From NCBI GenBank assembly GCA_913774715.1, contig CAJYHS010000149.1, positions 1 to 64,000 on the forward strand: a DNA stretch of 64,000 bases. Direction: 5' to 3'. Source of the stretch: an uncultured Siphonobacter sp. (lineage in GTDB: Bacteria > Bacteroidota > Bacteroidia > Cytophagales > Spirosomataceae). The translations under genes and the position numbers were made by a program. Shown piece by piece: positions 1 through 8,820 of the stretch (position 1 is its first letter; each line of letters starts with the position of its first letter). The notes beneath the pieces are model-generated. The model was not told where the DNA came from. It was given only the letters and a program-made list of their open reading frames with translations, and made no database searches.

Positions 1-35
1 TGTTTCCCGTTTGACTTTGTTTTCAAATCGGAGTG

Positions 36-67
36 CAAAGGTAAGTCATTTCTAATCCCCTTGTCAA
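36..67 (-). promoter_or_regulatory. Strong promoter reading leftward (P1)
   Basis: On the minus strand TTGACA is followed after 18 nt by TACCTTTG, a perfect match to the Bacteroidota -7 box TAnnTTTG, and then by CACTCC. The same layout precedes tRNA-Tyr and tRNA-Trp in this window. It is the start-proximal member of a tandem pair. It probably serves an rRNA or tRNA operon beyond the left edge, but the target itself is not visible. Confidence 0.75.
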
Positions 68-213
68 GACTTTTTTAAAATTTATTTTAAAACTTTAAAA
101 ACCTCAACCCATCCGCCTCTTTCCTAATCACACCACTTGCAATCTGCTCTAAATCAAGAAGTTAAAACTAAGCACCACTCCCGCTTGAACCCTTTCCCCG
201 TCGTTTGGGAGTG

Positions 214-245
214 CAAAGATGCACCCACTACCCCCCTCTTGTCAA
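214..245 (-). promoter_or_regulatory. Strong promoter reading leftward (P2)
   Basis: On the minus strand TTGACA is followed after 18 nt by CATCTTTG, one mismatch from TAnnTTTG, and then CACTCC. The -33 element, spacer length and downstream CACTCC match the promoter at 36-67, so this looks like the upstream copy of a tandem pair. Confidence 0.65.
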
Positions 246-329
246 GTACTCCACCTAAAATAATTTACACACCACTTCTAACTGCCTCAAAATCAAACGA
301 GAAGCAACTAAAGTTTTTTTAAACTATTT

Positions 330-370
330 AAAAAAGGGGAATAAAAGGCCTCTATACCTTCTATTCCCCT
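330..370 (-). terminator. Rho-independent terminator of trpBA
   Basis: Read on the minus strand, AGGGGAATA pairs with TATTCCCCT and is followed by a run of six T. It starts 24 nt after the trpA stop codon and separates trpBA from the leftward promoters beyond. Confidence 0.85.
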
Positions 371-394
371 CTGTATTACGACTGGTATTTTTAG

Positions 395-1192
395 TTAAGC
401 CGGTTCTTTTATTGCTTTTACAAACTGTTTAATGGTCTGTGGCAAATTCGTACTAGTCGCAATGGCTTTGATGAATGCACTTCCGATGATAGCCCCGTTT
501 GCATACTGGCTGGCTCTTTCGAAAGACTGATGATCGGAAATACCAAAACCAATTAATCGAGGGTTGTTGAGATGCAAAGCAGAGATACGATTGAAGTATG
601 CTTCCTGGTCTGCACTAATACCAGTTTTGGCTCCCGTAATGCTGGCCGATGATACCATATATATAAAGCCTTCCGAAATAGCATCAATTTGCCGGATCCG
701 CTCTTCTCTGGTCTGCGGCGTTATTAAGAAGATATTCAGTAAGCCGTATTTCTCGAACACCGCTTTGAATTCGTCTTCGTATACATTTAAAGGAACGTCC
801 GGCAGAATTAATCCGTCCACGCCTACTTCCTGACACTTCTGACAGAACGCTTCAATTCCAAACTGAATAACGGGATTGATATAACCCATCAATAATACCG
901 GGACCGTGATTTCTTCCCGCATCCCTTTAAGCTGCTCAAAAAGCATTTTTACACTCATCCCATTTTCCAGAGCCTGCTGGTTGGAATCTTGGATAGTTTC
1001 GCCATCGGCTACGGGGTCAGAATAAGGCATACCGATTTCTACCAGATCGGCTCCGGCTTCCTGAAGGCTCTTCAAAATGATACGGGTATCCGTTAACTGA
1101 GGAAAACCGGCCGTAAAATATACGTTGAGCAACTTCTCTGATTGTTGCTGAAAAAGCTGAGTAATCCGATTCATTGTTTCAATGCTGTTCAT
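395..1192 (-). CDS. trpA: Tryptophan synthase alpha subunit
   Basis: The 265-residue product has the usual length for TrpA, which cleaves indole-3-glycerol phosphate to indole and glyceraldehyde 3-phosphate. The indole is channelled to TrpB inside the cytoplasmic alpha2-beta2 complex. The family signature LVEIGMPYSDPVADG, near residues 50-64, carries the two acidic catalytic residues (the Glu of VEIG and the Asp of YSDP). The late GFGIS segment belongs to the phosphate-binding part of the TIM barrel. The gene begins 6 nt after the trpB stop, so the two are clearly co-transcribed and end at the hairpin at 330-370. Their expression should be set by the Trp leader upstream of trpB. Nothing in the sequence suggests damage. 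Confidence 0.97.
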   Translation of the reverse strand: MNSIETMNRITQLFQQQSEKLLNVYFTAGFPQLTDTRIILKSLQEAGADLVEIGMPYSDPVADGETIQDSNQQALENGMSVKMLFEQLKGMREEITVPVLLMGYINPVIQFGIEAFCQKCQEVGVDGLILPDVPLNVYEDEFKAVFEKYGLLNIFLITPQTREERIRQIDAISEGFIYMVSSASITGAKTGISADQEAYFNRISALHLNNPRLIGFGISDHQSFERASQYANGAIIGSAFIKAIATSTNLPQTIKQFVKAIKEPA

Positions 1193-1198
1193 GAGGGT

Positions 1199-2398
1199 CT
1201 ACAGGAATTTCATATACGTAGAAAGATCTTTGTCTCCTCGACCGGAGAGATTGACTATTACTACATCATCGGGATTAAACGTCAGCGTTTTTAAGGCTGC
1301 CAGAGCATGGGCAGACTCCAGGGCAGGAATAATTCCTTCCAGTTTGGCCAGCTGGAATCCGGCCGCTAATGATTCTTCATCGGTAATAGCCCGAAAAATG
1401 CCCCGGCCGCTAGTGGCCAGGTTGGCGTGCATGGGCCCAATGCCGGGGTAATCGAGTCCCGCAGAAATGGAGAATGGTTCTACTACCTGCCCATCTTCGG
1501 TTTGCATGAGGATACTTCGACTTCCGTGTAACACACCGGGTTTTCCTAGAAAGGTAGTAGCCGCCGAATGACCCGTACTTACCCCTTTACCCGCTGCTTC
1601 AACGGCCACCAGTTTTACGGATTCTTCATTTAAGAAATGATAGAATGCTCCGGCGGCATTCGAGCCTCCGCCCACGCAGGCAATGACGTAGTCGGGTAAC
1701 TCCGTTCCGGTTTTCTCCGCCAGCTGAGTCCGCATTTCTTCGGAGATCACCGATTGGAATCGAGCCACCATATCGGGGTATGGATGGGGGCCTACCACAC
1801 TTCCTATTATATAGTGTGTATCGACGGGGTTATTAATCCAGTGACGCATGGCTTCGTTGGTTGCGTCTTTCAGGGTGCGGGAACCACTCGTGGCGGGCCG
1901 AACTTCCGCTCCGAGCATTTTCATGCGGGCTACATTGGGAGCCTGACGTTCGATATCAATCTCTCCCATATATACGATACACTCCAGTCCCATCAGAGCA
2001 CATACCGTTGCCGTTGCCACGCCGTGTTGTCCGGCTCCGGTTTCGGCGACAATCTTGTGTTTACCCAAACGTTTGGCTAGTAAAATCTGCCCAATGGTGT
2101 TATTCACCTTATGAGCCCCGGTATGACACAAATCCTCTCTTTTCAAATAAACCTTTGTATTAAAAGCTTCCGAAAGGCGTTCCGCAAAGTATAAGGGTGT
2201 GGGCCGACCGACGTAATCTTTTAATAAGTGTTCAAACTCGGCCTGAAACGAAGGTTCGGCCATGATCTTCAGGTAATTTTCCCGCAGTTCCTCTACATTG
2301 GGATATAACATTTCAGGGATAAAGGCTCCACCGTAGGGACCGTAATACCCCTTTTCATTAACCTGATAAGGATTGTTACTCTGCTCTGCAATCTTCAT
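1199..2398 (-). CDS. trpB: Tryptophan synthase beta subunit
   Basis: The 399-residue PLP enzyme joins indole to L-serine to make tryptophan. The segment HTGAHKVNN near residues 92-100 contains the PLP-binding lysine. GGGSNAAG near residue 242 is the phosphate-binding loop, and [12 protein letters not shown] is typical of the TrpB1 family. The ATG lies directly downstream of an attenuator: leader peptide at 2491-2544 and terminator at 2417-2448. This indicates regulation by tryptophanyl-tRNA charging. trpA follows 6 nt later. trpC and trpF sit 16 kb away on the same strand, beyond a sugar-utilisation locus. No trpE, trpG or trpD is present in the window. Confidence 0.98.
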   Translation of the reverse strand: MKIAEQSNNPYQVNEKGYYGPYGGAFIPEMLYPNVEELRENYLKIMAEPSFQAEFEHLLKDYVGRPTPLYFAERLSEAFNTKVYLKREDLCHTGAHKVNNTIGQILLAKRLGKHKIVAETGAGQHGVATATVCALMGLECIVYMGEIDIERQAPNVARMKMLGAEVRPATSGSRTLKDATNEAMRHWINNPVDTHYIIGSVVGPHPYPDMVARFQSVISEEMRTQLAEKTGTELPDYVIACVGGGSNAAGAFYHFLNEESVKLVAVEAAGKGVSTGHSAATTFLGKPGVLHGSRSILMQTEDGQVVEPFSISAGLDYPGIGPMHANLATSGRGIFRAITDEESLAAGFQLAKLEGIIPALESAHALAALKTLTFNPDDVVIVNLSGRGDKDLSTYMKFL

Positions 2399-2416
2399 AA
2401 TCCTGATTTTTGACTA

Positions 2417-2448
2417 ATAAAAAACCCGCTGTTCGGCTGAACAGCGGG
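2417..2448 (-). terminator. trp attenuator terminator (regions 3:4)
   Basis: On the minus strand CCCGCTGTTC pairs perfectly with GAACAGCGGG around a four-base loop and is followed by TTTTTTATT. It lies between the leader peptide and the trpB start. Its 5' arm can alternatively pair with bases overlapping the leader stop codon, at 2486-2498. It is therefore a conditional rather than constitutive terminator. Confidence 0.9.
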
Positions 2449-2485
2449 CGTATGATAGAAAGGATTACTCCTTACGCAAAAGAAA

Positions 2486-2498
2486 GCTGTTCAACCGA
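2486..2498 (-). promoter_or_regulatory. Antiterminator arm of the trp attenuator (region 2)
   Basis: The minus-strand sequence TCGGTTGAACAGC is complementary over 13 nt, with one G-U pair, to the terminator 5' arm at 2433-2445. It overlaps the leader peptide stop codon. A ribosome finishing the leader would cover it and let the terminator form. A ribosome stalled on the Trp codons 14 nt upstream would leave it free to sequester the terminator arm. Confidence 0.8.
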
Positions 2499-2544
2499 GG
2501 ATTCCCAGTTGCCACCACCATGCTTTTGCGAATGAGTTATTCAT
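2491..2544 (-). CDS. Tryptophan leader peptide with three tandem Trp codons
   Basis: A 17-codon frame, ATG to TGA on the minus strand, reads MNNSFAKAWWWQLGILG. Three consecutive TGG codons (2512-2520) sit in the middle, followed within 14 nt by the antiterminator arm and then by the terminator hairpin. This is the architecture of ribosome-mediated transcription attenuation. The peptide itself has no expected function after synthesis. Trp leaders with repeated UGG codons have been described in Bacteroidota (I recall a Bacteroid-trp RNA motif). Here the leader precedes trpBA rather than trpE. It is too short for routine gene callers. Confidence 0.88.
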   Translation of the reverse strand: MNNSFAKAWWWQLGILG

Positions 2545-2570
2545 TTTCGTTTCGAATTCTATTGATAAGG

Positions 2571-2578
2571 CAAACTTA
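2571..2578 (-). promoter_or_regulatory. Putative trpBA promoter -7 box
   Basis: TAAGTTTG on the minus strand is a perfect TAnnTTTG match, 26 nt upstream of the leader peptide ATG. No clear TTG element occurs at the expected distance, so the -33 half is weak or absent. No strong terminator separates it from the upstream FAD oxidoreductase gene, so readthrough into the leader is possible. Confidence 0.5.
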
Positions 2579-2658
2579 GAAAAGTTTTTGGTTTGATTGC
2601 CTATCAGATGGATAAATTTTACAAGGATTCAAAAATCCGGCACCTTCTTCTCTTTTAG

Positions 2659-4938
2659 TTAAGAATATGCCCGAATCTCCATCAAAGCCGCCGGAACATT
2701 TTCGGATGGATGTTCGATCTGAATTTTGAGCTGATTCGTATGAATCGGCGTATCAAAATGGATCGTCCGTAGAGTTTGATGATTACTTGTTTCCTGAAAA
2801 CAGACTTCACCGGTATCCGTTAGAACCTTAAACTTCTGCACGCAGAACGGCATTTGATACTCAGGATGCGTCATGAGTACATTTTCCATAGGATGATCGA
2901 AATCTGTATCAAAGCAAAGTTCAAGCGTACGGATTTGTTGGGGCTCATTCCAGGTAATACTCACTTCGGGTAATGAGTCCTGAAAATCGGCCACGTAGGC
3001 ATTGGGCTGATTCGTGGGCCGCTGAAGACCGTTCCTTAGGTTTTCTACTTGAAAAGCCCGGATCCCTTCTTCCACTTTAAAAGCCAGATTCAGTCCTTCA
3101 GGGCGACGCTGCGGGCACCAGAATTCGAAGGTATCTACGCCGATGTCTTCGGTGGGCTCCTGCTTACCGAAGTTGGAAACGGCGGCATTGACCAGATTAA
3201 ACACCGAAAGAATGCCCGTAATTCGATCTTTTGAATAGCGAAACGATACCTGCTCATTTTTTCGAAAAACCAGAAAGGCATACGTTGACTCCGTGATGGT
3301 TACGTCAAAATTCAGCTTTATGCAATTTCGGCCCGGTTGTAAGGATAACGTCTGCGTGGCCAGGGTTACATCAGGCGTATGATTAGAGGGGTTGCTGCTG
3401 ATGCGAAGTTCCACCTCCAGACTGGTTACTTCACTGGCATACGGATGCACAATAATGGAAGGGAATTTCCCGGCCTGCACGGGTAACATCTGAGCGACCG
3501 AATAAATCATGGGTTTAGGTTCGGTATCTTCCCGGAGTTCCTTTATTACTAATTCAGAACTAACTTTCAATGCCGCAGCCTTTACTAAATCTTCTTTATC
3601 GTGGAGCTGAAGTCCTGGAATATGCTGTCCTCGTTTCTGTAAAGCTTGTTGTAAACCTTTTATCTTTTCTGGGTCTGATAAATCCCGGGGCAATAAGCCT
3701 TGCTGGGTACATAAGACAGCGGCCATGCCGACGGCTTGTCCGCCGTAGGCACTCGTGGCCATCACCCGCGACGATGCAAAGGCAACGTGACTGGCAGAAA
3801 TAATTCGTCCGGCCAGAAAAAGATTTTTGATGTTTCGGGAATAATAGGTTCGATACGGAATGCCGTAAATGCCCTTGCTGTGCCACTGGTTACAGCCGGG
3901 TTTTTCGCTAAATACGCCGTCGGCGGGGTGTAAATCTATACTCCAGCCCCCATAGGCAACGTCATCATAATGATTTCGCTGTTCGACAATATCCTGTTGA
4001 ATTAACATGTAGTCGCCTTCAAAGCGGCGGCTTTCCCGTTTGCCCGGAATGGTTCCTACCCATTCGAGCGTCATGGTTTCAGCTTCGGGAAACTGTCCGG
4101 AGTTTTTAATGTAATCCCAAACGCCGTAAACGACCTTCCATAACTCCCACTTGATTTGTTCGGTATCATGAACGGTGTCCAGCCTGCCCCCATATTCCAG
4201 CCACCATAACTGACAGCCTTGTTCTTTAGCGGTAAACCGGCGGAAACGAGGGACATCTTTCGTTACATCAATGGCGTAACTCGGAGGAACAAAGCGAACC
4301 GGCTTGCCCGTATCTTTTGAATAGAAATACATGGAATGGCCGAGTAACTCGCCATATTCCTTGCTGGGAGCAAATTTCTCACCGAACTCTTCGGTAGATT
4401 CCGCACCCATGCGGAAAGCGGCTCCTGATAAAAACCCAACAATTCCATCGCCCGAAGCATCGCAAAACAGGGGAGCTGACAGTTCATAACTGGTGGAGTT
4501 CTGACTACAGAAAGCCAAAACTTTTGAAATCGTATCCGCATCTGATTTTTCCAGATCATGAACGGCGGTATTCAATAGCAAGGTAATGTTGGCTTCCTGC
4601 TTTACTTTTTCCAGAATCACGGTATCAAAAATCAGCGGGTTGCCTTCCGGATTTCGATACATATTCTCGACCAGTAATTCGTCGAGCACGCCGCCTTCGC
4701 GGGACCAGCGATTGTTATTACCCATGTGGGAAGTAGCTCCCAGGACCCAGAGCCTTACTTCACTGGAAGCATTGCCGCCCAGCACGGGCCGATCTGTTAC
4801 CAGAATTACACGGATACCCGCCCGAGCCGCCGTAATGGCACAACAGGTTCCGGATAACCCTCCTCCCACAACGACTAAATCGGCGGATATAGGTATAGTC
4901 ACGGGGGTTCTTTTCTCACTTACGTCAGATCGGATCAT
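2659..4938 (-). CDS. FAD-dependent oxidoreductase with C-terminal beta-rich region
   Basis: A 759-residue protein. Residues about 20-65 form a dinucleotide-binding fold with GGGLSGTCCAITAARAG and a following GGNASSEVRLW, the pattern of the FAD_oxidored family (PF12831). A second conserved stretch, NLFLAGRIISASHVAFASSRV, in the middle is typical of the same family and contacts the cofactor. From about residue 500 onward the sequence becomes beta-rich, probably an accessory domain. No signal peptide is evident, so it is probably cytoplasmic, unlike most proteins of this locus. It is the last gene of the SusC/SusD operon, 54 nt after the GH2 gene. Family members often sit in polysaccharide loci and are thought to oxidise sugar-derived substrates. 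The substrate here is unknown. Confidence 0.85.
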   Translation of the reverse strand: MIRSDVSEKRTPVTIPISADLVVVGGGLSGTCCAITAARAGIRVILVTDRPVLGGNASSEVRLWVLGATSHMGNNNRWSREGGVLDELLVENMYRNPEGNPLIFDTVILEKVKQEANITLLLNTAVHDLEKSDADTISKVLAFCSQNSTSYELSAPLFCDASGDGIVGFLSGAAFRMGAESTEEFGEKFAPSKEYGELLGHSMYFYSKDTGKPVRFVPPSYAIDVTKDVPRFRRFTAKEQGCQLWWLEYGGRLDTVHDTEQIKWELWKVVYGVWDYIKNSGQFPEAETMTLEWVGTIPGKRESRRFEGDYMLIQQDIVEQRNHYDDVAYGGWSIDLHPADGVFSEKPGCNQWHSKGIYGIPYRTYYSRNIKNLFLAGRIISASHVAFASSRVMATSAYGGQAVGMAAVLCTQQGLLPRDLSDPEKIKGLQQALQKRGQHIPGLQLHDKEDLVKAAALKVSSELVIKELREDTEPKPMIYSVAQMLPVQAGKFPSIIVHPYASEVTSLEVELRISSNPSNHTPDVTLATQTLSLQPGRNCIKLNFDVTITESTYAFLVFRKNEQVSFRYSKDRITGILSVFNLVNAAVSNFGKQEPTEDIGVDTFEFWCPQRRPEGLNLAFKVEEGIRAFQVENLRNGLQRPTNQPNAYVADFQDSLPEVSITWNEPQQIRTLELCFDTDFDHPMENVLMTHPEYQMPFCVQKFKVLTDTGEVCFQETSNHQTLRTIHFDTPIHTNQLKIQIEHPSENVPAALMEIRAYS

Positions 4939-4992
4939 AGTAAAGTTTTCAGTTTAGGGTTGATGACTTACTCGTTTAAAGAGGAAGCTCCA

Positions 4993-7011
4993 CTAGTTTT
5001 TTTCAGTCAATGGGATGATTTGTGAGAGAATCGGCACGCCCGTTGGTTTCCAGACTTCCAGCTTCAGACTTCGGTCAAAGCCCTTCACGGGAATGGTAAC
5101 TTCGGCGGATTCTCCGGGCTGAAGCGTAGGAATGGCAATCGTCTGGTCGGCGGTTTTCAGGTAATAGTTACTGAGGGTATAGGAAGGAAAATCAGTCCGG
5201 GCAGCAACTTTCATAATCAGAGTATGGTTACCCTGACCGCCCGCCTGCCATCTCACTTTTTCAAGAGTGATGGGAGCCATTTCCCGGCGATACACTTCAT
5301 AAGAAGGACGAGGCTTCCGATCCAGATCGACCAGGCCCCAGGGACGATACCCATTAGGAGCCGTGCCTACGTAACGACTTTGGTAATCGTTGTACGTCCA
5401 CCAGGAAGCTCCAATGACGTAAGGGCGTTTACGAATCAATTCCGTTACATCACTGATGTGTTTCGCCTGAGCCGCTTCTCCCCCGCTTACGTCCGTTCGA
5501 CTGCCCCATTCACTAATTAAAATGGGTTTGTCGGGATATAATGAATGAATATGATCCAAGGCCTTAGCATGATTGCCGTAGGTATTCGTACACACAAAAT
5601 CACAGTACTGGGATGCTTCGTCTTCGGGCTTTTTCGGAAGAATATTCAGCCGCATACTGGCAAACGTGTACAAACGAGTCGGGTCGATTTCACGGGCCCA
5701 GGCGATCATGTCCTTCGTCCAGCGTTGACCGGCGGCTTGCTCAGAAAGGTATTCGTTGCCCACACTATACGCGATCACACTGGGATGGTTCCAGTCCCGT
5801 TCCATCATTTCGGTAAACTGTGTTTTAAACTTTCCCCGGATGGTATCATTATCCATCTGGTGGGGGGTTAGTTGCCAGTTACCTGCCTCAGCAATGATGA
5901 GCATGCCGTACTCATCAGCTAATTCGTAGAATTTTTCGCTGGGGGTGTAATGCGTTAACCGCTGTAACTCCATTCCCGCTTCTTTCATCAAACGAAAATC
6001 TTTTTCAATGAGCCAGTCGGGCTCCAGCGAACCCAGGCCGGGATAATCCAGCACGCGATTGGCTCCAGCGACTTTCAATGGCTGACCATTAAGTAATAGC
6101 TGCGTTCCTTTCACTTCCACTTTGCGGATACCGAATTTGGTTTGAAAGGTATCTCTTGCCACGGCTGCCTTGAGCTGATATAGATTAGGATCATCCAGAT
6201 TCCAGAGTTTTACATCCGCTGTTTTTAAGGAAGCCTCCGCCTCGATTACGGCTTCTTCTCCAGCTTTAATTGAACGATTGGACAATTTCCAGGAGACAGA
6301 AACAGGGCGATTGTTTTGTCCGAGGTTGATATTTAATTTCGGAGAAGCCGTTTGAGCAGACGCATTTTTAACATAGGCTTTTACTTTAATCGTCGCGGTT
6401 CCTTTGGCTAAATCGGGAATGGCCTCGACTTTGATAGTTCGTAGATATACTTCCGGTTCCTGCGTGAGATAGACCGGGCGAACGAGCCCGCCGTAATTCA
6501 TCCAGCCCATGAAAGGGTCGTTGGGAGAATCGCCATCTTTTGAGCCGGGAATGGAGCCTTCCTGCCAGGTGTCATTATTGACGGAAACCGCCAGCACATT
6601 TTCGCCCGATTTCAAAAAGTCCGTTACGTCAAATGAAAAAGGCGTATAACCTCCTTCGTGCATGCCGACTTTCTTATCGTTTAGCCAAATAGTGGAAGCG
6701 TAATACACCGCATCAAAATGCAGGATTACCCGCTTGCCGGACTGAACCTGCCACGGGAAAAGCTTTTTATACCAGACCGTTCCAGTAAAAAACTGATAAC
6801 GTGGATCGGACGAGAAGCAATGGGGTACCGTTACCTGATCCCAGTTTCGGCTCTGGTTGGCTACGCCGTACCAGCCTTTTTTCGCCCCCACGTTTCGCGT
6901 GTCCATCGCGAACATCCAGGTTCCGTGCAAAGGAATAGCCTGAGGGTCGCGGATGCCATACTGGGCAAAAAGCGGACTGGCCATCAGGAGTAATACGAAT
7001 AATTTTTTCAT
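4993..7011 (-). CDS. Secreted glycoside hydrolase family 2 enzyme (beta-glucuronidase/beta-galactosidase-like)
   Basis: Starting at the ATG at 7011 gives 672 residues beginning with a clean signal peptide (MKKLFVLLLMASPLFAQ). The upstream in-frame start would overlap the symporter gene and lacks a signal sequence. Domain order is that of GH2: a sugar-binding jelly-roll (about 25-185), an Ig-like domain (about 190-300), a TIM barrel (about 305-580) and a short C-terminal beta domain. The acid/base Glu is in SVGNE (about residue 420) and the nucleophile Glu in ISEWG (about 501), so both catalytic residues are intact. It probably acts in the periplasm, removing a beta-linked sugar or uronic acid from oligosaccharides imported by SusCD. 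It lies 29 nt after the symporter gene. Confidence 0.88.
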   Translation of the reverse strand: MKKLFVLLLMASPLFAQYGIRDPQAIPLHGTWMFAMDTRNVGAKKGWYGVANQSRNWDQVTVPHCFSSDPRYQFFTGTVWYKKLFPWQVQSGKRVILHFDAVYYASTIWLNDKKVGMHEGGYTPFSFDVTDFLKSGENVLAVSVNNDTWQEGSIPGSKDGDSPNDPFMGWMNYGGLVRPVYLTQEPEVYLRTIKVEAIPDLAKGTATIKVKAYVKNASAQTASPKLNINLGQNNRPVSVSWKLSNRSIKAGEEAVIEAEASLKTADVKLWNLDDPNLYQLKAAVARDTFQTKFGIRKVEVKGTQLLLNGQPLKVAGANRVLDYPGLGSLEPDWLIEKDFRLMKEAGMELQRLTHYTPSEKFYELADEYGMLIIAEAGNWQLTPHQMDNDTIRGKFKTQFTEMMERDWNHPSVIAYSVGNEYLSEQAAGQRWTKDMIAWAREIDPTRLYTFASMRLNILPKKPEDEASQYCDFVCTNTYGNHAKALDHIHSLYPDKPILISEWGSRTDVSGGEAAQAKHISDVTELIRKRPYVIGASWWTYNDYQSRYVGTAPNGYRPWGLVDLDRKPRPSYEVYRREMAPITLEKVRWQAGGQGNHTLIMKVAARTDFPSYTLSNYYLKTADQTIAIPTLQPGESAEVTIPVKGFDRSLKLEVWKPTGVPILSQIIPLTEKN

Positions 7012-7040
7012 AGATTCAGAGGTAAGTGGTCCAGCACGGC

Positions 7041-8753
7041 TCAATGCACGCGGTCGGGTACGTTGATTTCGGGAGCCTTAAGGATAATCTTTCTTGACGC
7101 TAACCAGGGAATGAAGGCTCCGAGTAAGACCACCACGGCAATGCCGGCGGTAATGCCCGCTCCCGAAGTCGTTAGAAAACTCAGGACAAACAGCATGACG
7201 GCCACAAATACCAGCGAACCCGCAATGACCTGTAAACCGAACTGATTCTGTTTTTTCGTTTCGTAGGATTCGTCCTGAGCCAGAGCTTCGGCTTTTTTGG
7301 ATTGTCTGATTTTCAGGTACCCTTCATATTCTTCAGCTACCCGATTCTGAGAGCGGGCGTAAAGCTCGTATGCCAGTAGTAACACTAGCGGGAAGCCAAT
7401 GCCAATAATGGTTTCGGCTCCGCGGGAAAGCTTGAAGGAAAACAGCACGGGCGAAAGCACTTTAAAATAGAGATTGACGAGTAAGCCCAGAATCGTAATC
7501 CAGAAGGTAACCTTTCCGTTAATTCGTTTGGAAAATAAGGCCCAGAGCGGAGGGGCTAATAAAGGACCGCCGGAGATTGCGGAGATACTCAGTACTACCT
7601 CCACGATACCACCCGCCGCTGGCACCAGCAGGGCAATCACGATCATGCCCAGACCAAAACCCCAGGACGAAAGCCGGGCCACACGAATGAGTTTTTCGTC
7701 GGAAGCCAGCGGGTTAATAAAGCCTTTATAAATGTCATTGGTAAAAACTGCCGAGACGACATTGAGCGTCGTATTGGCACTGGCCGAGGTCGAGAAATAC
7801 ATCCCCGTCAGCATCAGGCCCAGTAACCCAGGAGGTAACACCAGCTTGCAGATCATCAGATACGCATTTTCAGTATCCAGTCCGGATAAGGTGGGATTAA
7901 TGGATTGATAAATCATGGGCGGCAGCATCCAGATCATCGGGCTGATGAGATACAGGGCCGCAAAAAGAAAGGCTACTTTCCGAGCCGATTTGGGCGAATC
8001 AACGCTGGTATATCGTTGCACAAACGTCCAGTTACCGCCGATGTAGGCAATGTGGTAGAACACAAAAGCCATGACAAACCCAAAGGTGTATTCGCCGTGC
8101 AGGAAGTTAAAAAAGTCATCAGGAACTTTTTGCGTAAAGGCTTCAAAACCACCCGCCCGCTCCAGCGATAAGGGCAGTAGAATAAAAACGGCCGCGGTCA
8201 GAATGACGAACTGTAAAATGTCGGTTACCATGACCGCCCAAAGTCCGCCGACGGCGGTGTAGGCAATCATAAAAATGCCAAGCACAATGGTACACTCCAC
8301 CAGCGGAAAACCCAGCGAAACACTTACTAATTTGGCTACGGGATATAAAACCGACCCTTTAATAAAGAGCGATACCAGCGTAAAAATACCGATGTACGTT
8401 TTCTGAACCCGCTCGCCGAGCCGCTCGCGGATGAATTCGGCGGCGGTCAAATTACCCGTGGCTTTCCAGCGGGGAGCCAGAAAAAGTCCCGTTACCAAGG
8501 CCCCAATGCACATCGTCCACTGAATGGTAATGGCCACCCAGCCGTGTTTGTAAGCAATGGACCCCCAGGCCACGAACGTTCCAGCGGAGAAAAAGGACAT
8601 GAATAACGACAGCCCGCCAATAAACCAGGGTACGGCTTCGCCACCGGCAAAGAAAGATTTCAGATTGCGTCCGGTACGGGCAAAGAGTAATCCAATCGCC
8701 AGCACAAAAGCCGAAAATATAAAGATGACGGTGGTATCAATAACTGAGTTCAT
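7041..8753 (-). CDS. Sodium:solute symporter family transporter
   Basis: A 570-residue integral membrane protein with about 13-14 hydrophobic helices, in the length range of the SSS (SLC5-like) family. Features include an N-terminal helix followed by FFAGGEAVPWFIGGLSLFMSFFSAGTFVAWG, the typical start of these carriers; SLFIKGSVLYPVAKL; and FSTSASANTTLNVVSAVFTNDIY in the central core. The last 80 residues form a cytoplasmic loop and two extra helices. It probably moves a monosaccharide or uronic acid released by the neighbouring GH2 and esterase across the inner membrane with Na+. It lies between the esterase and GH2 genes in the same operon. The exact substrate cannot be read from sequence. 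Confidence 0.87.
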   Translation of the reverse strand: MNSVIDTTVIFIFSAFVLAIGLLFARTGRNLKSFFAGGEAVPWFIGGLSLFMSFFSAGTFVAWGSIAYKHGWVAITIQWTMCIGALVTGLFLAPRWKATGNLTAAEFIRERLGERVQKTYIGIFTLVSLFIKGSVLYPVAKLVSVSLGFPLVECTIVLGIFMIAYTAVGGLWAVMVTDILQFVILTAAVFILLPLSLERAGGFEAFTQKVPDDFFNFLHGEYTFGFVMAFVFYHIAYIGGNWTFVQRYTSVDSPKSARKVAFLFAALYLISPMIWMLPPMIYQSINPTLSGLDTENAYLMICKLVLPPGLLGLMLTGMYFSTSASANTTLNVVSAVFTNDIYKGFINPLASDEKLIRVARLSSWGFGLGMIVIALLVPAAGGIVEVVLSISAISGGPLLAPPLWALFSKRINGKVTFWITILGLLVNLYFKVLSPVLFSFKLSRGAETIIGIGFPLVLLLAYELYARSQNRVAEEYEGYLKIRQSKKAEALAQDESYETKKQNQFGLQVIAGSLVFVAVMLFVLSFLTTSGAGITAGIAVVVLLGAFIPWLASRKIILKAPEINVPDRVH

Positions 8754-8820
8754 AGAGTAACAAGGTTCATGGGTGAGCCGATCGTTTGGCCGAAATCAGG
8801 CACAAGGACCATTCCTAATT

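Larger units (their letters stand above)
1..329. other. Non-coding left-edge region
   Basis: No convincing gene lies left of trpA. The only open frame here, at 137-322 on the plus strand, encodes a low-complexity product with no recognisable domain. The stretch is explained by two leftward promoters at 36-67 and 214-245 that would drive transcription out of the window. No further structure was seen between them. Confidence 0.6.

Noticed and set aside
137-322. Open frame of 61 codons on the plus strand left of trpA
   Set aside because: Low-complexity product, overlaps a promoter and a terminator on the other strand, no domain.
2624-2640. Hairpin GGATT-TTTG-AATCC after the FAD oxidoreductase gene as a terminator
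   Set aside because: Only a 5-bp stem and no real T-run.
3049-3234. Plus-strand open frames inside the FAD oxidoreductase and other minus-strand genes
   Set aside because: They are opposite-strand shadows of strongly supported genes, with no domain or start signal.
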